From the NCBI GenBank assembly GCA_008921705.1, contig VFFE01007669.1, positions 2,713,017 through 2,777,016 of the forward strand: a stretch of DNA of 64,000 nt, read 5' to 3'. Below the pieces are notes generated by a model. The model was not told the DNA's origin. It saw only the letters and a program-made list of their open reading frames with translations, and did not search any database. The stretch comes from Burhinus oedicnemus (Eukaryota > Chordata > Aves > Charadriiformes > Burhinidae). Below are positions 53,161-63,869 of this stretch, piece by piece (positions within the stretch are counted from its first letter, which is position 1; each line of letters opens with the position of its first letter). The translations under genes were made by a program, and so were the position numbers.

Positions 53161-55339
53161 AACTTTTTTCTTTTAACTGCACTAAAATTTCAGTGCTTCA
53201 AGATACTTCCCCGCCCTCCCCCAGACGGTAGCTGGAATCTCTTTACAAGGCATTACCTCACAAAATTCCTTGTAGCCTGCAGTCAAATAATATTACAAAG
53301 ATCAGGAAATGAATTTATCTCCAACTTTTTTCTAGTAAGTTTGCCAGGAGGATGACACTTTTGTCTTTTTCACACGGATTAATTTTTAGTTTATAAATCA
53401 GGCATTCAAAATTCACAGGCTTCACAAACCAAAACATGGAACCAGATAACAACTTCATATGTAAATATGTGTTGTCGTAATACTCCTTTAAAGGAGAAAA
53501 TGAGCAGACTTGAAAAATGGATCTTTACAGCTTATGACCTAAGAAAAGTACTGACTGTGGATGGAGTAGATTTTATGGCTGATACTATGCACTTGTCAAA
53601 GACTGACAACAAGCTATAGTAACAGAGTGGAAAAAATGCCCTACATGCACTTTTGTCAATCAAAATCTTCATCCTTTGGATAAAAAAACCCCAGAATTGC
53701 TTCTTGCACCTTCAGACATTTCTGGTATGGATATAACTCTTCTGTTCATAATATATATCCATATGTGCATATTGTAGCCATATATAGCTATGTGGTGCCC
53801 CATGACCAAGATTTAACAAAGCAAATTCCTTTTGAGATCTAAAGGAGTCCAACTCTGTTAGTTTTGAACCTGCATTTAAAATCTGACTGTTGCATAGCTG
53901 AACAAGGATAATAAGCTCAGGGGATAGCTTTTAAGTGTTTGTTGAAGTTCTGGATAATATAAGGATATAATACTAAAGCTTCATTGATAAGGGCCTTATT
54001 TTTTACCCTGAAGCCTTAGTCGTGAGTATGCAAACGTGCCCATAACCTTGTTAATACTCTTCATCAGTGACAGTACTAATTTCATTGTTTGAACAGTTCA
54101 AGAAATATTTCATCTGTTCAGAAAGTTGAGACAGGTTATGAACTCTTTGCAAAGAACAGCAGAACAATCCCCATCCCTGATTTGCTTTGGCATCCTTTCT
54201 TTGGGACATAAATGTTTCCCTGAGTTGTCAGTGCCGAAGACTAAAGTTTCTGGCAGCTATTCATCTCTTCTTGGCTTGTGATCTCAGCTCAGGATCCTCA
54301 TTCTGTTGAACGTATATATTTAGAAGTGACACTTTGGAATCTCTTCCACCCCATGTTTTGCTTCTTTTGCTATTCAGTGCCCATGAGCAAGGGCACTGGG
54401 ATCTCCTCCTCCTTGACGTAATATCCAAAAAGTCTGTACAGTAGTTTCTTAACTGTACAGATGCAGGCAAAAGGATCAGGTAACATGTTCCCTACAGATC
54501 TCTGAGATACTAAGTTTTAAATGAGTTGCTTATGCTTACTTGATCTGTCTTGTGTCTAATGCTAAATGGTGTACTAGAAGTATACGTTCTTAGGATGGTT
54601 AGACAGCTTCAGAAGCATTGCAACTTTTCATGGCCAGTGTGCTGGGGGAGAGATGGATTTATTCTGCTTATGATCTTTAATCATAAAGACATCTGTATTC
54701 ATCTTTATTTGCTTCATCAAGCTAAGCAGTGTTCAGAACTAACATTGTTAGATCTCAATACAAATACTCATATTTAAAGATGAATGTATTTCCTCCAGGG
54801 TAAAGCTACAGATGGGTCGACTGTGCTTGTCATCTCCTGGCTAATTAGCTAATTTGGTACATTCATCCCCTCCCGCCCACTCTGTTACTTGACCCTAAAA
54901 TGGGGTAACATTCGTTTTGAGGTTAGTTACTCTTCACTATTGGGTTTAGTGATATGACAATAATATCTTGATTTTATGTGTTCATTGTACCAGAACTTTA
55001 TTATTTTTTGTCATTGATGCCACAGCATCCACATACTAGTTTTATGCATTGTCCAGCACAGGTTGGCTCAATCCCGTCTGTGTCCCTCTTTCTTTTCCTG
55101 AAGTGGAGTGATGCAACCTGGCAATATTTGTTCTGTGCTTGCAGGATGAAAGAGTAGAAGCATCTCTTTCTGTCTGAGAGAAAGCACAACTAATTAGAGG
55201 AGGTATTGAAGTAAACAATTCCTTTGGAAAACTGTTGTGTTTCGTGGGTGAATAGTGGGCATTATATAATTTATCTTTACAAAATCATGTATTATTATGT
55301 TGAACATGCATCGTAATAAATATCTTCTTTCAATTACAG
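53161..55339 (+). other. ATF2: ATF2 intron remainder before exon 3
   Basis: AT-rich intronic DNA. Open frames at 54,261-54,470 (-) and 54,550-54,777 (+) have no family resemblance. I see nothing else. Confidence 0.5.
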
Positions 55340-55348
55340 TTCATTGCC

Positions 55349-55366
55349 ATGAAAAGGAGGATATGA
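55349..55366 (+). other. uORF 1 in ATF2 leader (MKRRI)
   Basis: ATG in context TTGCCATGA (G at -3) opens five codons and a TGA. The TGA overlaps the next ATG in ATGA. Translation is not shown by the sequence alone. Confidence 0.5.
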
Positions 55367-55398
55367 TAGTTTGCCCTATGAAACAGGTTTATATGTGA
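55363..55398 (+). other. uORF 2 in ATF2 leader (MIVCPMKQVYM)
   Basis: Eleven codons end at TGA 55,396-55,398. The ATG at 55,378 inside it corresponds to the start codon of the human extended ATF2 form. Confidence 0.5.
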
Positions 55399-55808
55399 AA
55401 TCTGGCAGGTATGTGCATTAGTATGTGGTAAATATGCAAAACAGCACAAAATATAATTAATATCTATTACTTCTTTCTTAAATATTTTTAGCCTGTTGGT
55501 AATTTAGTTGTATAGCTGAAACATTACTAAGTACATGGGTTTGTTGTTACATTTGTAAGTTTACATAAAGGGCTATCTGCTAACTTATCATTAAAGACAA
55601 GCTTTAAAGTTTATGAAAAGACTAAGGAATCAACCACTTTTTCTCATCTGTTGGCACTGTATCCTTGACTACTTGGTTTTGTCTGCTGCTTTGTTCTTTT
55701 TTTAATTGTGGGAATTGGACCATCATTACAATGTATTTTTATTTCAGTAACAAGTTGTCTTACTATGTTTTCAGATACTTTTTGCAATTAGTCATGGTAT
55801 GGACAAAT

Positions 55809-55905
55809 AGAATCATAGAATAGTTTGGGTTGGAAAGGACTTTAAAGGTCATCTAATCCAACACCCCTGCAATGAGCGGGGACATCTTCAACTAGATCAG
55901 GTAGA
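55809..55905 (-). mobile_element. Short CR1 3' fragment, minus strand
   Basis: AATCATAGAATAGTTTGGGT, then GACTTTAAAGGTCATCTAAT and CCTGCAATGAGCGGGGACAT are the reverse complement of a CR1 3' end. Only about 100 bases remain. It lies in the last intron before the ATF2 start codon. Confidence 0.92.
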
Positions 55906-56130
55906 ACACTTTCTGATTGACATGTATGTTCAAAGCTTACTATGTCCCTGTTGAGTTTTGTGTACTTTCCTGACAGAGCCTGGAATCCAGATTCTCCTTG
56001 AATCCCAGGTATTTAGATTCTCAGAAGGCAGAAGTTCTTGCCCATGGAGTATTAAAATAACCTGTGGATGCTGATGTATTGATAATTTGATACAATACTT
56101 TTAAAATTTGTTCCTCTCATTTTAATACAG

Positions 56131-56200
56131 GTAGCACAACGACCTGTGGAATATGAGTGATGACAAACCCTTTTTATGTACTGCCCCTGGATGTGGCCAG
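56131..56200 (+). CDS. ATF2: ATF2 exon 4: start codon and first half of zinc finger
   Basis: Acceptor CATTTTAATACAG (56,130) and donor GGCCAG|GTAATG bound this exon. The ATG at 56,153 opens MSDDKPFLCTAPGCGQ, giving Cys9 and Cys14 of the C2H2 finger. The 22 bases before the ATG keep the remnant HNDLWN of the former extension behind a stop. Confidence 0.95.
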
Positions 56201-59200
56201 GTAATGGTCTGATTTGAAGTTGATCAAATAAAAGTAAAAGTGAAATGTATTTGTAGGGATCAAAGAAAAGGGAATTTATGATAATTGGTAGAAAGTATCT
56301 ATGTTTTGCTGAAAAGCAGGAGACAGCAAGAATTTCTAGCATTTTGTGTGTTTATTCGGAAAATGCTATCCATAGAAGAAAAAAAAATAGTTAAATTACC
56401 CTTTCTGAGCTGAAAACAAATTCATTTGTTAGCCCTGCTTTACTTGCTTTCATTTAAAAAAAAAAAAAATCACGAAACATCCTGATTTGTGTCAGATAAC
56501 CTGTATTTCTCGAAATATTTCATGTTAGTGGGGAGTTCATTGTGAAGCTTGCTTGTCACTAATCTTCACAACTATGGTGACTACAAATATTTAATGGCAT
56601 AATTTTTATTTATGTATATTTTTGTATATAGGAAGATGCTAACTATGCATGCCACAAATGTATTTCAATTCCTATTGTAGTTTTAGTGTATTCTATTAAA
56701 TAGCATTAATAGATATACAGCTGAATGTGAGCAGAAAAGTAAAGATATTATTGAGTGTTTTAGCAGATGGTTGCTTAAAATGAAGCCGTCTTATCGCTTT
56801 AATATAGTAACCTGAAAAGAAATGAATTTGCATTGTCTGCTGGATGAGATGGTCATCCCTGCATCCTTTATATATAATTTCTTAAACAAGCTGAATTTTT
56901 TCATTATATTAGTGCACTTGGACTTATTTGGATTTTGAGTTCAAAATATTTTAATTTTTATTCTGAAAACTTAACTGTTATGATGAATGACAGCATTAAT
57001 GTTATATTAATGGAGCCTTCTGCATTTAAAGAGGGAAAGGACTAAGATTTCTTATTATGTCTAATATGTTCAGAGACATCAAAAGTAACAGAAGAGGACT
57101 GCCTTCTCCTAAGCCAAGTATTTGTCCCCATCCTATTTGAATCTCATTTTGATGTATAGAATCGTAGAATCACGTAGGTTGGAAGAGACCTTTAAGATCA
57201 TCGAGTCCAACCATAAACCTAACACTGCCAAAACCACCACTAAACCATGTCCCTCAGTACATAAGCTCTGTCAGAAATGATTTGGCAACTAAATATCAAT
57301 AGAAGATGTGTCATGGGGCTACAGCAATCCTTGATTCCGGTGAAGGAGAAGAGAGAAGTTAATGTCCCTGAAAATGGGCAAGGATTCTCCAGATGCCATC
57401 TCGTACTATAGAACAGAGAGAGGGAGTCAGGATCTGGAGATCCTGTTCCCTCTGAAGGAGCCTATCCCTTACATAGCGGGGACAGAAAGATGTACTTCAG
57501 TCTCTTAGTGTGGTAGAACACCAAAGTTTCTGGCTTACGCTGTATCTAGAGGTAAGGCACAGGAGCTATGGAGAGCTGGGCATTTGGAAGCCTTGGCAAC
57601 AGAGTTGTAACAAAATTGGCTTGGCCTGTATCAGCCTGTCTTTCAGTGATCCTGCATTTTTAATTTCCCTCTCAGGTCCACACATATATGTCCTTTCTCA
57701 CAGAAATAATCTGGGTAATCGTACTCTGAGGTCAACTAAGCTTTCTGTTTTGTTTTCTGAGAGATGACACTTGGTGTGTATCTGTTACAAGATATATGTG
57801 GAGTGACTTAAATTATTGAGGAATAATCAGAAACATAATTTGGGACTCAAATATTCACAAAGAAAAGTAAGAATTTGAATATTTTGTAAAATGTTTTCTC
57901 TCTAGGAAACCTGCATCTTGGGAAACGTTTTCTTAGATTATCTCAATTGAAACACTAACTTTACCCACAATTACAGATGCATAGCAAATTTCAAGTTAGT
58001 AAAAGTAGGAATAGCTATTTTACAGCACCTAGTTTGTATGCTTACTGCCTTTTTTATAGAACGTACCCCAATTTTGGGGGGAAGTAGGCACAAAACTGGC
58101 ATACATCTGAAAACTTGAGAGATTTTTAAAATGCTGATAAGTTTAGTTCATTCACAGCTTTTCAGTTGTCTGACATTGTTTCAGTGTTTCCCATTCTACC
58201 TGCCTCTTATTTCACAAAGTAAATGGTCAGGGGCAGGGAGCTATGCTTTATTTTATTTTTATACTATTAAATACAGTGAAGTCTGTGTTTGTGATTACAG
58301 ATCAATTCTCATTATTGTGGTAATACACACAATACAGAAATCAAATAGTGGTAATCAATTACTAAACATTGTCAGGATCCATTAGTATAGCAAATGGCTG
58401 TTAATGGTTGATGAAGTCTGCAGCACTCTGAAATTTTATCTCGGACTTTTGATGAATGCAGGTATTTATACTGTCATTTCCTTGATATCATTACTATATA
58501 GTTACTATGAACATTGAGTTTTATAATATTTCTGCTTGGTACTGTTCACCAAGGAACAAGTTATATCTGCCTACAAGGTTTGTCTGTTAACGTAGTAATG
58601 ATAGGTTTATGGCTTGTAAAAATTATTTTCTGTAGAACTGCATTACTTTATTCACACTCAAAATTACAACTATTTCTTAAAACTTTCTGCTGCAGCGTTT
58701 TACCAATGAGGATCATTTGGCTGTCCATAAGCACAAACATGAGATGACACTGAAATTTGGTCCGGCTCGTAATGATAGTGTCATTGTGGCTGGTTAGTAT
58801 ATACTTTTATAATTAGTTCATTCACTTTTCTGCTGGAATGGGCATACATTTTTATGTATTTTCTGTACCTAATGCATAGTCTTATGTTAAGAGAATATGA
58901 AACATTTTCTTCACTATAGTTGTCTGAAATGCGTGCTTAGGCAATGTTTTCATACATAATTAGCTTTTGTCAGAATTTTGAAACCAGTGTTGTTCTCCAT
59001 AAGTAACTTTTATTTGGATCTGATATATAATCTAAATATTTTTCAATTATGAATACTTTAATGATTAAATTACCTAGTAAGCATTCAGTAAGAACACACT
59101 AATAAAGGGTATGCCTAACAGGATCTGTAACTAAATTAAACTGTATTTAAGTTGTAATTACTCGTTGATATTAGTTGTCTCTTAAAAAAACACTTCATAC

Positions 59201-60175
59201 TTTAAAATCTACATCATATGGTGACATTGAAAGAATGGGGTAGTAGAAGAAAGATAATTTTGTTTTATTTTAATTTTAGCTTAAATTCAGAATACTTTTG
59301 CTGTGTTTCCACCTCTGAATTAATGATATACCCTTACTCAGTTGTAACTTTTTTTTTGTTTGTCCCAGATCAGAAGTAATTACCAATGGATGCTTGATTG
59401 CATTATAAACTTTGAAGTTCTTGAATGAAGATAGCACATGCTAATTATTCTAAAGTTATAGTCAGACTCGTGTTTTGTTTTGTTATTTTCTTTTTCAGTG
59501 GTGGAACATCCTAAATGAACTTCACAAAGGCTTTCAGACATTTTTCTGAATTTTTTTTCCTTATAAGTGGCTAATTTGTTAGGACAAGCAGATTAAAAAA
59601 AAAATTGTTAATCTTAAACCAGCATACATTTTAAAATTCTAAACGTGATCCTTGGCAATTATAATGTAAGAAAAGCCTCCTGTCAAATAATCAGGTGTTT
59701 GAGAATGAAACCATGGCAGTGTCTGTCTCTCTGCAGCCGTATCCCAGTGTATGAACTGTCGTAAATACCAGCTTGCATTAGTAAGGTGCACATAATACCA
59801 CTTTACAGCATTTTAAACGCAGGTAACTTTGTGCCAAATGTGGTTAATTTTAACCTGGTAATGCTAGTGAAATAATGGGAATGTACATAGTACCAGAAAT
59901 TTTCTAGAGAGACTTCTTTGAAACTGCTTCATGCACTAGTCATCCAGAATACCGTAAGTCTTATGATTTCAACTGAACTGTAGAGGTATCATAGGAATCA
60001 ATATGATCTTGTGTACACTTCCTTTTAGAAGTTCCACGCACTTGAAAGTAATCGCTACTGTTTTCACAATATGGGAAGAAAGAAGCAAAGTGTCCATGAG
60101 CTAGCTGTGTACTCTTCTCTCTCTTTTTTTTTTTTTTTTTTTTTTTNNNNNNNNNNNNNNNNNNNNTTTAGCTGT

Positions 60176-60229
<54 letters not shown>

Positions 60230-62933
60230 TTAAAGCCTTCATGTTGGCCTTATCTTTATTTGAAAATAGAGCCTACTTGCTCACTGAAGTGATCTGCTAT
60301 GCTAGACTTCGCACTTGAGAATAGCTCCCTCTGGTTTCTAGACGCAGAAGAAATGCTTTGATACCCTCCTAAAACTGTAAGGGGCTTACTGGTTTGCAAG
60401 CTTCAGTTGCTTGTCTCCAGCAGGTGGAGTATGCGTTCTGGCGGGCCTCCCTGCAAGGCGGAAAGGAGCTGCTTGCCAGGCGTAAGAAGAGTTCTTAAGC
60501 ACGTTGTCTCTTTGTTTGCTTTTTATTCTGAAAAATATTTAGGATAAGTAGGTTCATAAATAGTATTTTAAAAATAAAATTGTGGGGGTTTTATACGCTT
60601 CGTTTCAGATCAGACACCGACACCAACTCGATTCTTGAAGAACTGTGAAGAAGTGGGCTTATTCAATGAATTAGCAAGTCCTTTTGAAAATGAGTTTAAA
60701 AAGGCTTCTGAAGATGACATTAAGAAAGTATGTTCAAAAACTTTTTCTTCTCAGAGCTTCCACTTTTTTCATATCAGAAATTCCATTTTAAAAAAAGCAA
60801 ACTTTGGATTTATGTATTGCCTTCTAAGCTATATCAGTAATCATTTGTTGGCTGCTTAGATATGTTGTATGGAGGGAACACAAATCTAAGATTAGTCCTC
60901 CGAAGATCAGTTTACCTGATTAATTTTACATGGTTAGCATAGACAATGGGACACATTGACTTTGTCTTAATTTTTTAAGCATCTAGTCTATATCTGTTGA
61001 AGTTAATGATTAGCTTTGATTGAAATTTCATTAGGCCCTGAATAAGCAAAAAATAAGTCTGAAAAATAGAGTTTTTGCAGAAAGAAAACATTTGTAAAAA
61101 AACCCGTGTGAGAAGGCTAGTGTGTGAACATTGATTATTTTGATTAGTTTTAAGATACCGATGTTATTCTAAGAATCAATAGTCATGATAATGCGAGTTA
61201 AATACTAATTAAATTTACAGAAGTGTCAGTGATTTGGTTAAAATTATATTTGCTATATGTTGAAATAACTTTTGCCTAGAAATTATTGATCACAACCTAA
61301 ATGTCTACTTTTTTAATGTACAGATTGAAATAATAGAAGAAAAATTTGGACTGTATCTGTTTAGCAACTTCATGTTTTGATTAGGAACTTCCCATACATT
61401 TAAATGTGGTTTCTTCTGTTTATTTTAATACTTCCCAGTCATAACTGGTTAGGGGCCCAAACATTTAAACACTTCTGCAAATGAAAAGTTTTGTTCAATA
61501 TCCCCTTTGAATAATTTTGCCTTAGGTTGATTACCTGGTTGACTTCCATAGGTAGTGATTAAAAAAAATATATATATTTTTATACTCGTACATAAAGATT
61601 TTGCGGAATTAGTATCTGTGTTCTTGTTGTTTCAGTAAAGATTTTAAGAGGTGACTGTGAATAGGATGGATTATTATCCATTCCTGACAAAGCCTAACCC
61701 TTGCGTTGTTACCGCAACTCTAACAAATGATGATTGTTTTAATTTTTTTTAATTGGTGCATGCTAGCTGTTCTTAAAACACTACATACGGTAATACTGAT
61801 TCTGGATTTACCAATACCGTATTTTCTGTGTAATTCACCACTACCTTCGACAAAGTTATAGGAATTGCAAAATACTTTAAACATTTTAACAATTTGTTTA
61901 ATTGATACTAATTTTCCAAGCTGCCCTCTGTGTTTTGAGGAGAAACACAGTCCTGCCATATCTCTGGTTGATTAATATACGTAAGCAATCGTGGCAAGGG
62001 GTGGAAAAATTTACCATAATATTACACTTTTTACAGGGTTGATAGTTTAGGGTTTTTCGGTAGTATTTCCTATTCAGATGCGGTGTGAAAAGAGACTCTG
62101 CTTTTAGCAGTCTTCCCAGCCTGTTGGTAACATATTCTGCAGGAAAACTAGGAATTGAATTGAAAAAAGCATTTGGAAGAATGTAAATAGAAGATGAACT
62201 TTGGGGAAGGCTTCTTCCAAAAGTATTTGGATAGCAGACTAGGCAGGAGTGTAGGCTTTCAAAACTATATTATTGCTTTAAGTATTTTTGTAACTTAATT
62301 TCTTTGTGGTATTTCAGATGTCCTGGTGGATTTTATCTGTGTAGTAATGTAAAACTTGCTTTTTCAATAATTATTTGCTGCAATAAGTTTGAAATTAATT
62401 GTCCACAGTAGCTTTCTTACTTTGGAAATGTAGTGAGGCTTTTGTGCTTTGTGGCATGTGATATAACTCCCTTAACTGTAATTTTTAAGTGTAGCACAGT
62501 CTTCCCTCAGCTATAATTTTCCTGTTAGTCTTGGGAAAGGAAAACTTGAAGAGTGTTTTTAATTCTCAAGAAGATACTTAGTCTGACATTGGTGTTGAAA
62601 GGCAGAGTGTTTCTGAAGATTGGTATTCATGTGGATGCATGGCAAAATAGCCTTGACCAGTAATGCATTTGCATCAAGATCTTCCAAACATCAACACTTC
62701 CCTGTTGTTATAAGGCTGATAGTTCTCTTTGGTTGCTTACATTTTCTTGCGTATTTTAATTTTTTTAGAGACTGAGTAATTTTGTTTTACATTGGTGCTC
62801 TTAGATGCCTCTAGACCTGTCTCCTCTTGCAACACCAATTATAAGAAATAAAATTGAAGAACCTTCCGTTGTAGAGACAACTCATCAAGATAGTCCTTTA
62901 CCTCATCCGGAGTCTACTACCAATGATGAAAAG
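56153..62933 (+). CDS. ATF2: Cyclic AMP-dependent transcription factor ATF-2, N-terminal 131 codons (continues past window)
   Basis: ATF2 is a bZIP factor that binds CRE sites as homodimers or with JUN, activated by JNK and p38. Coding exons here are 56,153-56,200; 58,696-58,792; 60,609-60,727; 62,805-62,933, joined in frame (phases 0, 1, 0, 0). A start at MSDDKPFLC is required by the in-frame TAG just upstream. The N-terminal C2H2 zinc finger uses Cys9, Cys14, His27 and His31. The transactivation region follows, with the JNK/p38 sites Thr51 and Thr53 (QTPTPT; human Thr69/Thr71), Ser72 (LASPFE; human Ser90) and Ser94 (DLSPLATP; human Ser112). Thr34 (human Thr52, PKC-epsilon) is present, but the human Ser121 position is Asn103. 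The remaining exons, including basic region and leucine zipper, lie to the right of the window. Confidence 0.96.
56201..58695 (+). other. ATF2: ATF2 intron 4
   Basis: AT-rich intronic DNA holding a CR1 fragment at about 57,158. The open frame 57,510-57,767 is unrecognised. Confidence 0.6.
57158..57265 (-). mobile_element. CR1 3' fragment, minus strand, in ATF2 intron 4
   Basis: ATAGAATCGTAGAATCACGT, TTGGAAGAGACCTTTAAGAT, CATCGAGTCCAACCATAAAC and ACCACTAAACCATGTCCCTC are the reverse complement of a CR1 3' end. It is the same subfamily type as the copy at 18.8-19.2 kb, which has GGACATGGTTTAGTGGTGGT. Confidence 0.93.
58696..58792 (+). CDS. ATF2: ATF2 exon 5: second half of zinc finger
   Basis: The 97-nt exon follows acceptor TTTCTGCTGCAG and ends GTGGCTG|GTTAGT (phase 1). 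It encodes RFTNEDHLAVHKHKHEM with His27 and His31, then TLKFGPARNDSVIVA. Intron 4 therefore splits the zinc finger between its Cys and His pairs, as expected for ATF2. Confidence 0.96.
58793..60608 (+). other. ATF2: ATF2 intron 5
   Basis: AT-rich intronic DNA containing the poly-T/gap region at about 60,124-60,228. A good isolated acceptor (TTTTCTTTTTCAG at about 59,498) has no donor after it and is not taken as an exon. Confidence 0.6.
60124..60228. repeat. Poly-T tracts around a 20-N gap
   Basis: A T run (60,124-60,146), 20 Ns (60,147-60,166), the short island TTTAGCTGTG, then 52 uninterrupted T (60,177-60,228). TAGCTGTGT also occurs just before the first run (about 60,103-60,111), so the island may be a duplicated contig end. 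The true length of the homopolymer is unknown. Confidence 0.85.
60609..60727 (+). CDS. ATF2: ATF2 exon 6: JNK/p38 phosphorylation sites
   Basis: The 119-nt exon follows acceptor ATACGCTTCGTTTCAG (60,608) and ends AAGAAA|GTATGT, phase 0. It encodes DQTPTPTRFLKNCEEVGLFN and the SPFENEFKKASEDDIKK part of the activation domain. Thr51-Pro and Thr53-Pro are intact. Confidence 0.96.
60728..62804 (+). other. ATF2: ATF2 intron 6
   Basis: About 2 kb of AT-rich intronic DNA with no recognised repeat or nested gene. Confidence 0.6.
62805..62933 (+). CDS. ATF2: ATF2 exon 7: activation-domain continuation
   Basis: The 129-nt exon follows acceptor GGTGCTCTTAG (62,804) and ends GAAAAG|GTCGGA, phase 0. It encodes MPLDLSPLATPIIRNKIEEP, then a stretch with SP motifs (QDSPLPHPES) ending NDEK. 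The codon AAT at 62,847-62,849 puts Asn where human ATF2 has Ser121. Confidence 0.95.
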
Positions 62934-63869
62934 GTCGGAACCCTTTTATTTTTTTTTCTTTTTGGAATTAATTTTTCAAATCTTCTGTCGATCTGAAGTT
63001 TATTGTACATGATGATAGCCACACTACTTAGCTGGTTGAAAGGATAAGAATTTTCATTTGCCATATTCCTGTGGATATATACTTAATTTGTTCAATTCTT
63101 TAATTAGCTTTGCTCACAGCAATTATTTCTTTGCCTCACACTGGCTATCCAGTAAAGCCAGAAAGAAAATAAAATTTAATATTCATGCTATGTTAGAAAA
63201 GGCTGAAGGAGCTCTTTATTCTGTTTTATGTATCATCATTCATGAAAAAGCAAAGAAAGCTCAGTTTCTTTGATTATTTTTTTTAAATAATGCCAACAGC
63301 TTGAGACTCTTCATGTGTACATTTTTATGTTTATCCTATGTTTTAGAATAAATAGTTTTGTAGAACAGCAGGGGATGTTCTACAGAAATGTACAGGGATG
63401 AATGGGCTGTCTTTCAAAGCTAAGCACCAGATAATTGTGTTTCAAATTTTATCCTTTTTGGGCTATAGCAGTATGTTTAAAAGCAGTGATCTCAGGCGTT
63501 TGTTTGTTTAGTGTTTACTTCAATACTCATAGAAGACTGAGGTATTGTCTGTCACTAGAGGATGTTGCAATCAAATCAGTTTTAGAACTATTGCTCTAAA
63601 GAAGAAATACATGATTTAATAGTAATGATAACTTTGATATGTGACTTGTGTTTTGATCACATGGAATTCTCTTGAAGAACACAAAATGAAGCAGAATGAA
63701 TGAAATTAATTATTTCTATTTCTACAACAATAAATAAAAATATTAGGAGCAGAACATAATAAAGCAATATGGTGGCTCTAGTCAATCTTTTTTTCTATGT
63801 GCGTCTTTAGTGGGCAGTCTGCATTTGAGGAACTTAGCTACCTTATTGCCAAAAATCAGCAGGACTCTT
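62934..63869 (+). other. ATF2: ATF2 intron 7 (start)
   Basis: Intronic DNA after exon 7. No further exon is seen before the window ends; the open frame 63,058-63,273 is unrecognised. Confidence 0.6.

Larger units (their letters stand above)
55340..55408 (+). other. ATF2: ATF2 5'UTR exon 3, equivalent of the human N-terminal-extension exon
   Basis: Acceptor CTTTCAATTACAG (55,339) and donor GGCAG|GTATGT define 69 nt. Joined to the next exon in the ATF2 frame it reads LYVKSGR, a stop, then HNDLWNM, which aligns with human ATF2 LHVNSARQYKDLWNM. It is therefore homologous to the human exon that begins MKFKLHV. Here a TAG codon (56,132-56,134) separates it from the coding start, and the counterpart ATG (55,378) is in a different frame. 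The exon is thus 5'UTR in this bird, and it carries two short uORFs. Confidence 0.8.

Noticed and set aside
58404..58466. Possible box C/D snoRNA (TGATGA near 58,407)
   Set aside because: No matching D box and terminal stem at the right spacing; first base of the C box does not fit.
59499..59540. Strong acceptor TTATTTTCTTTTTCAG in ATF2 intron 5
   Set aside because: No donor follows within a plausible distance, and joining it to exon 5 gives a stop after a few codons. Treated as a cryptic site.
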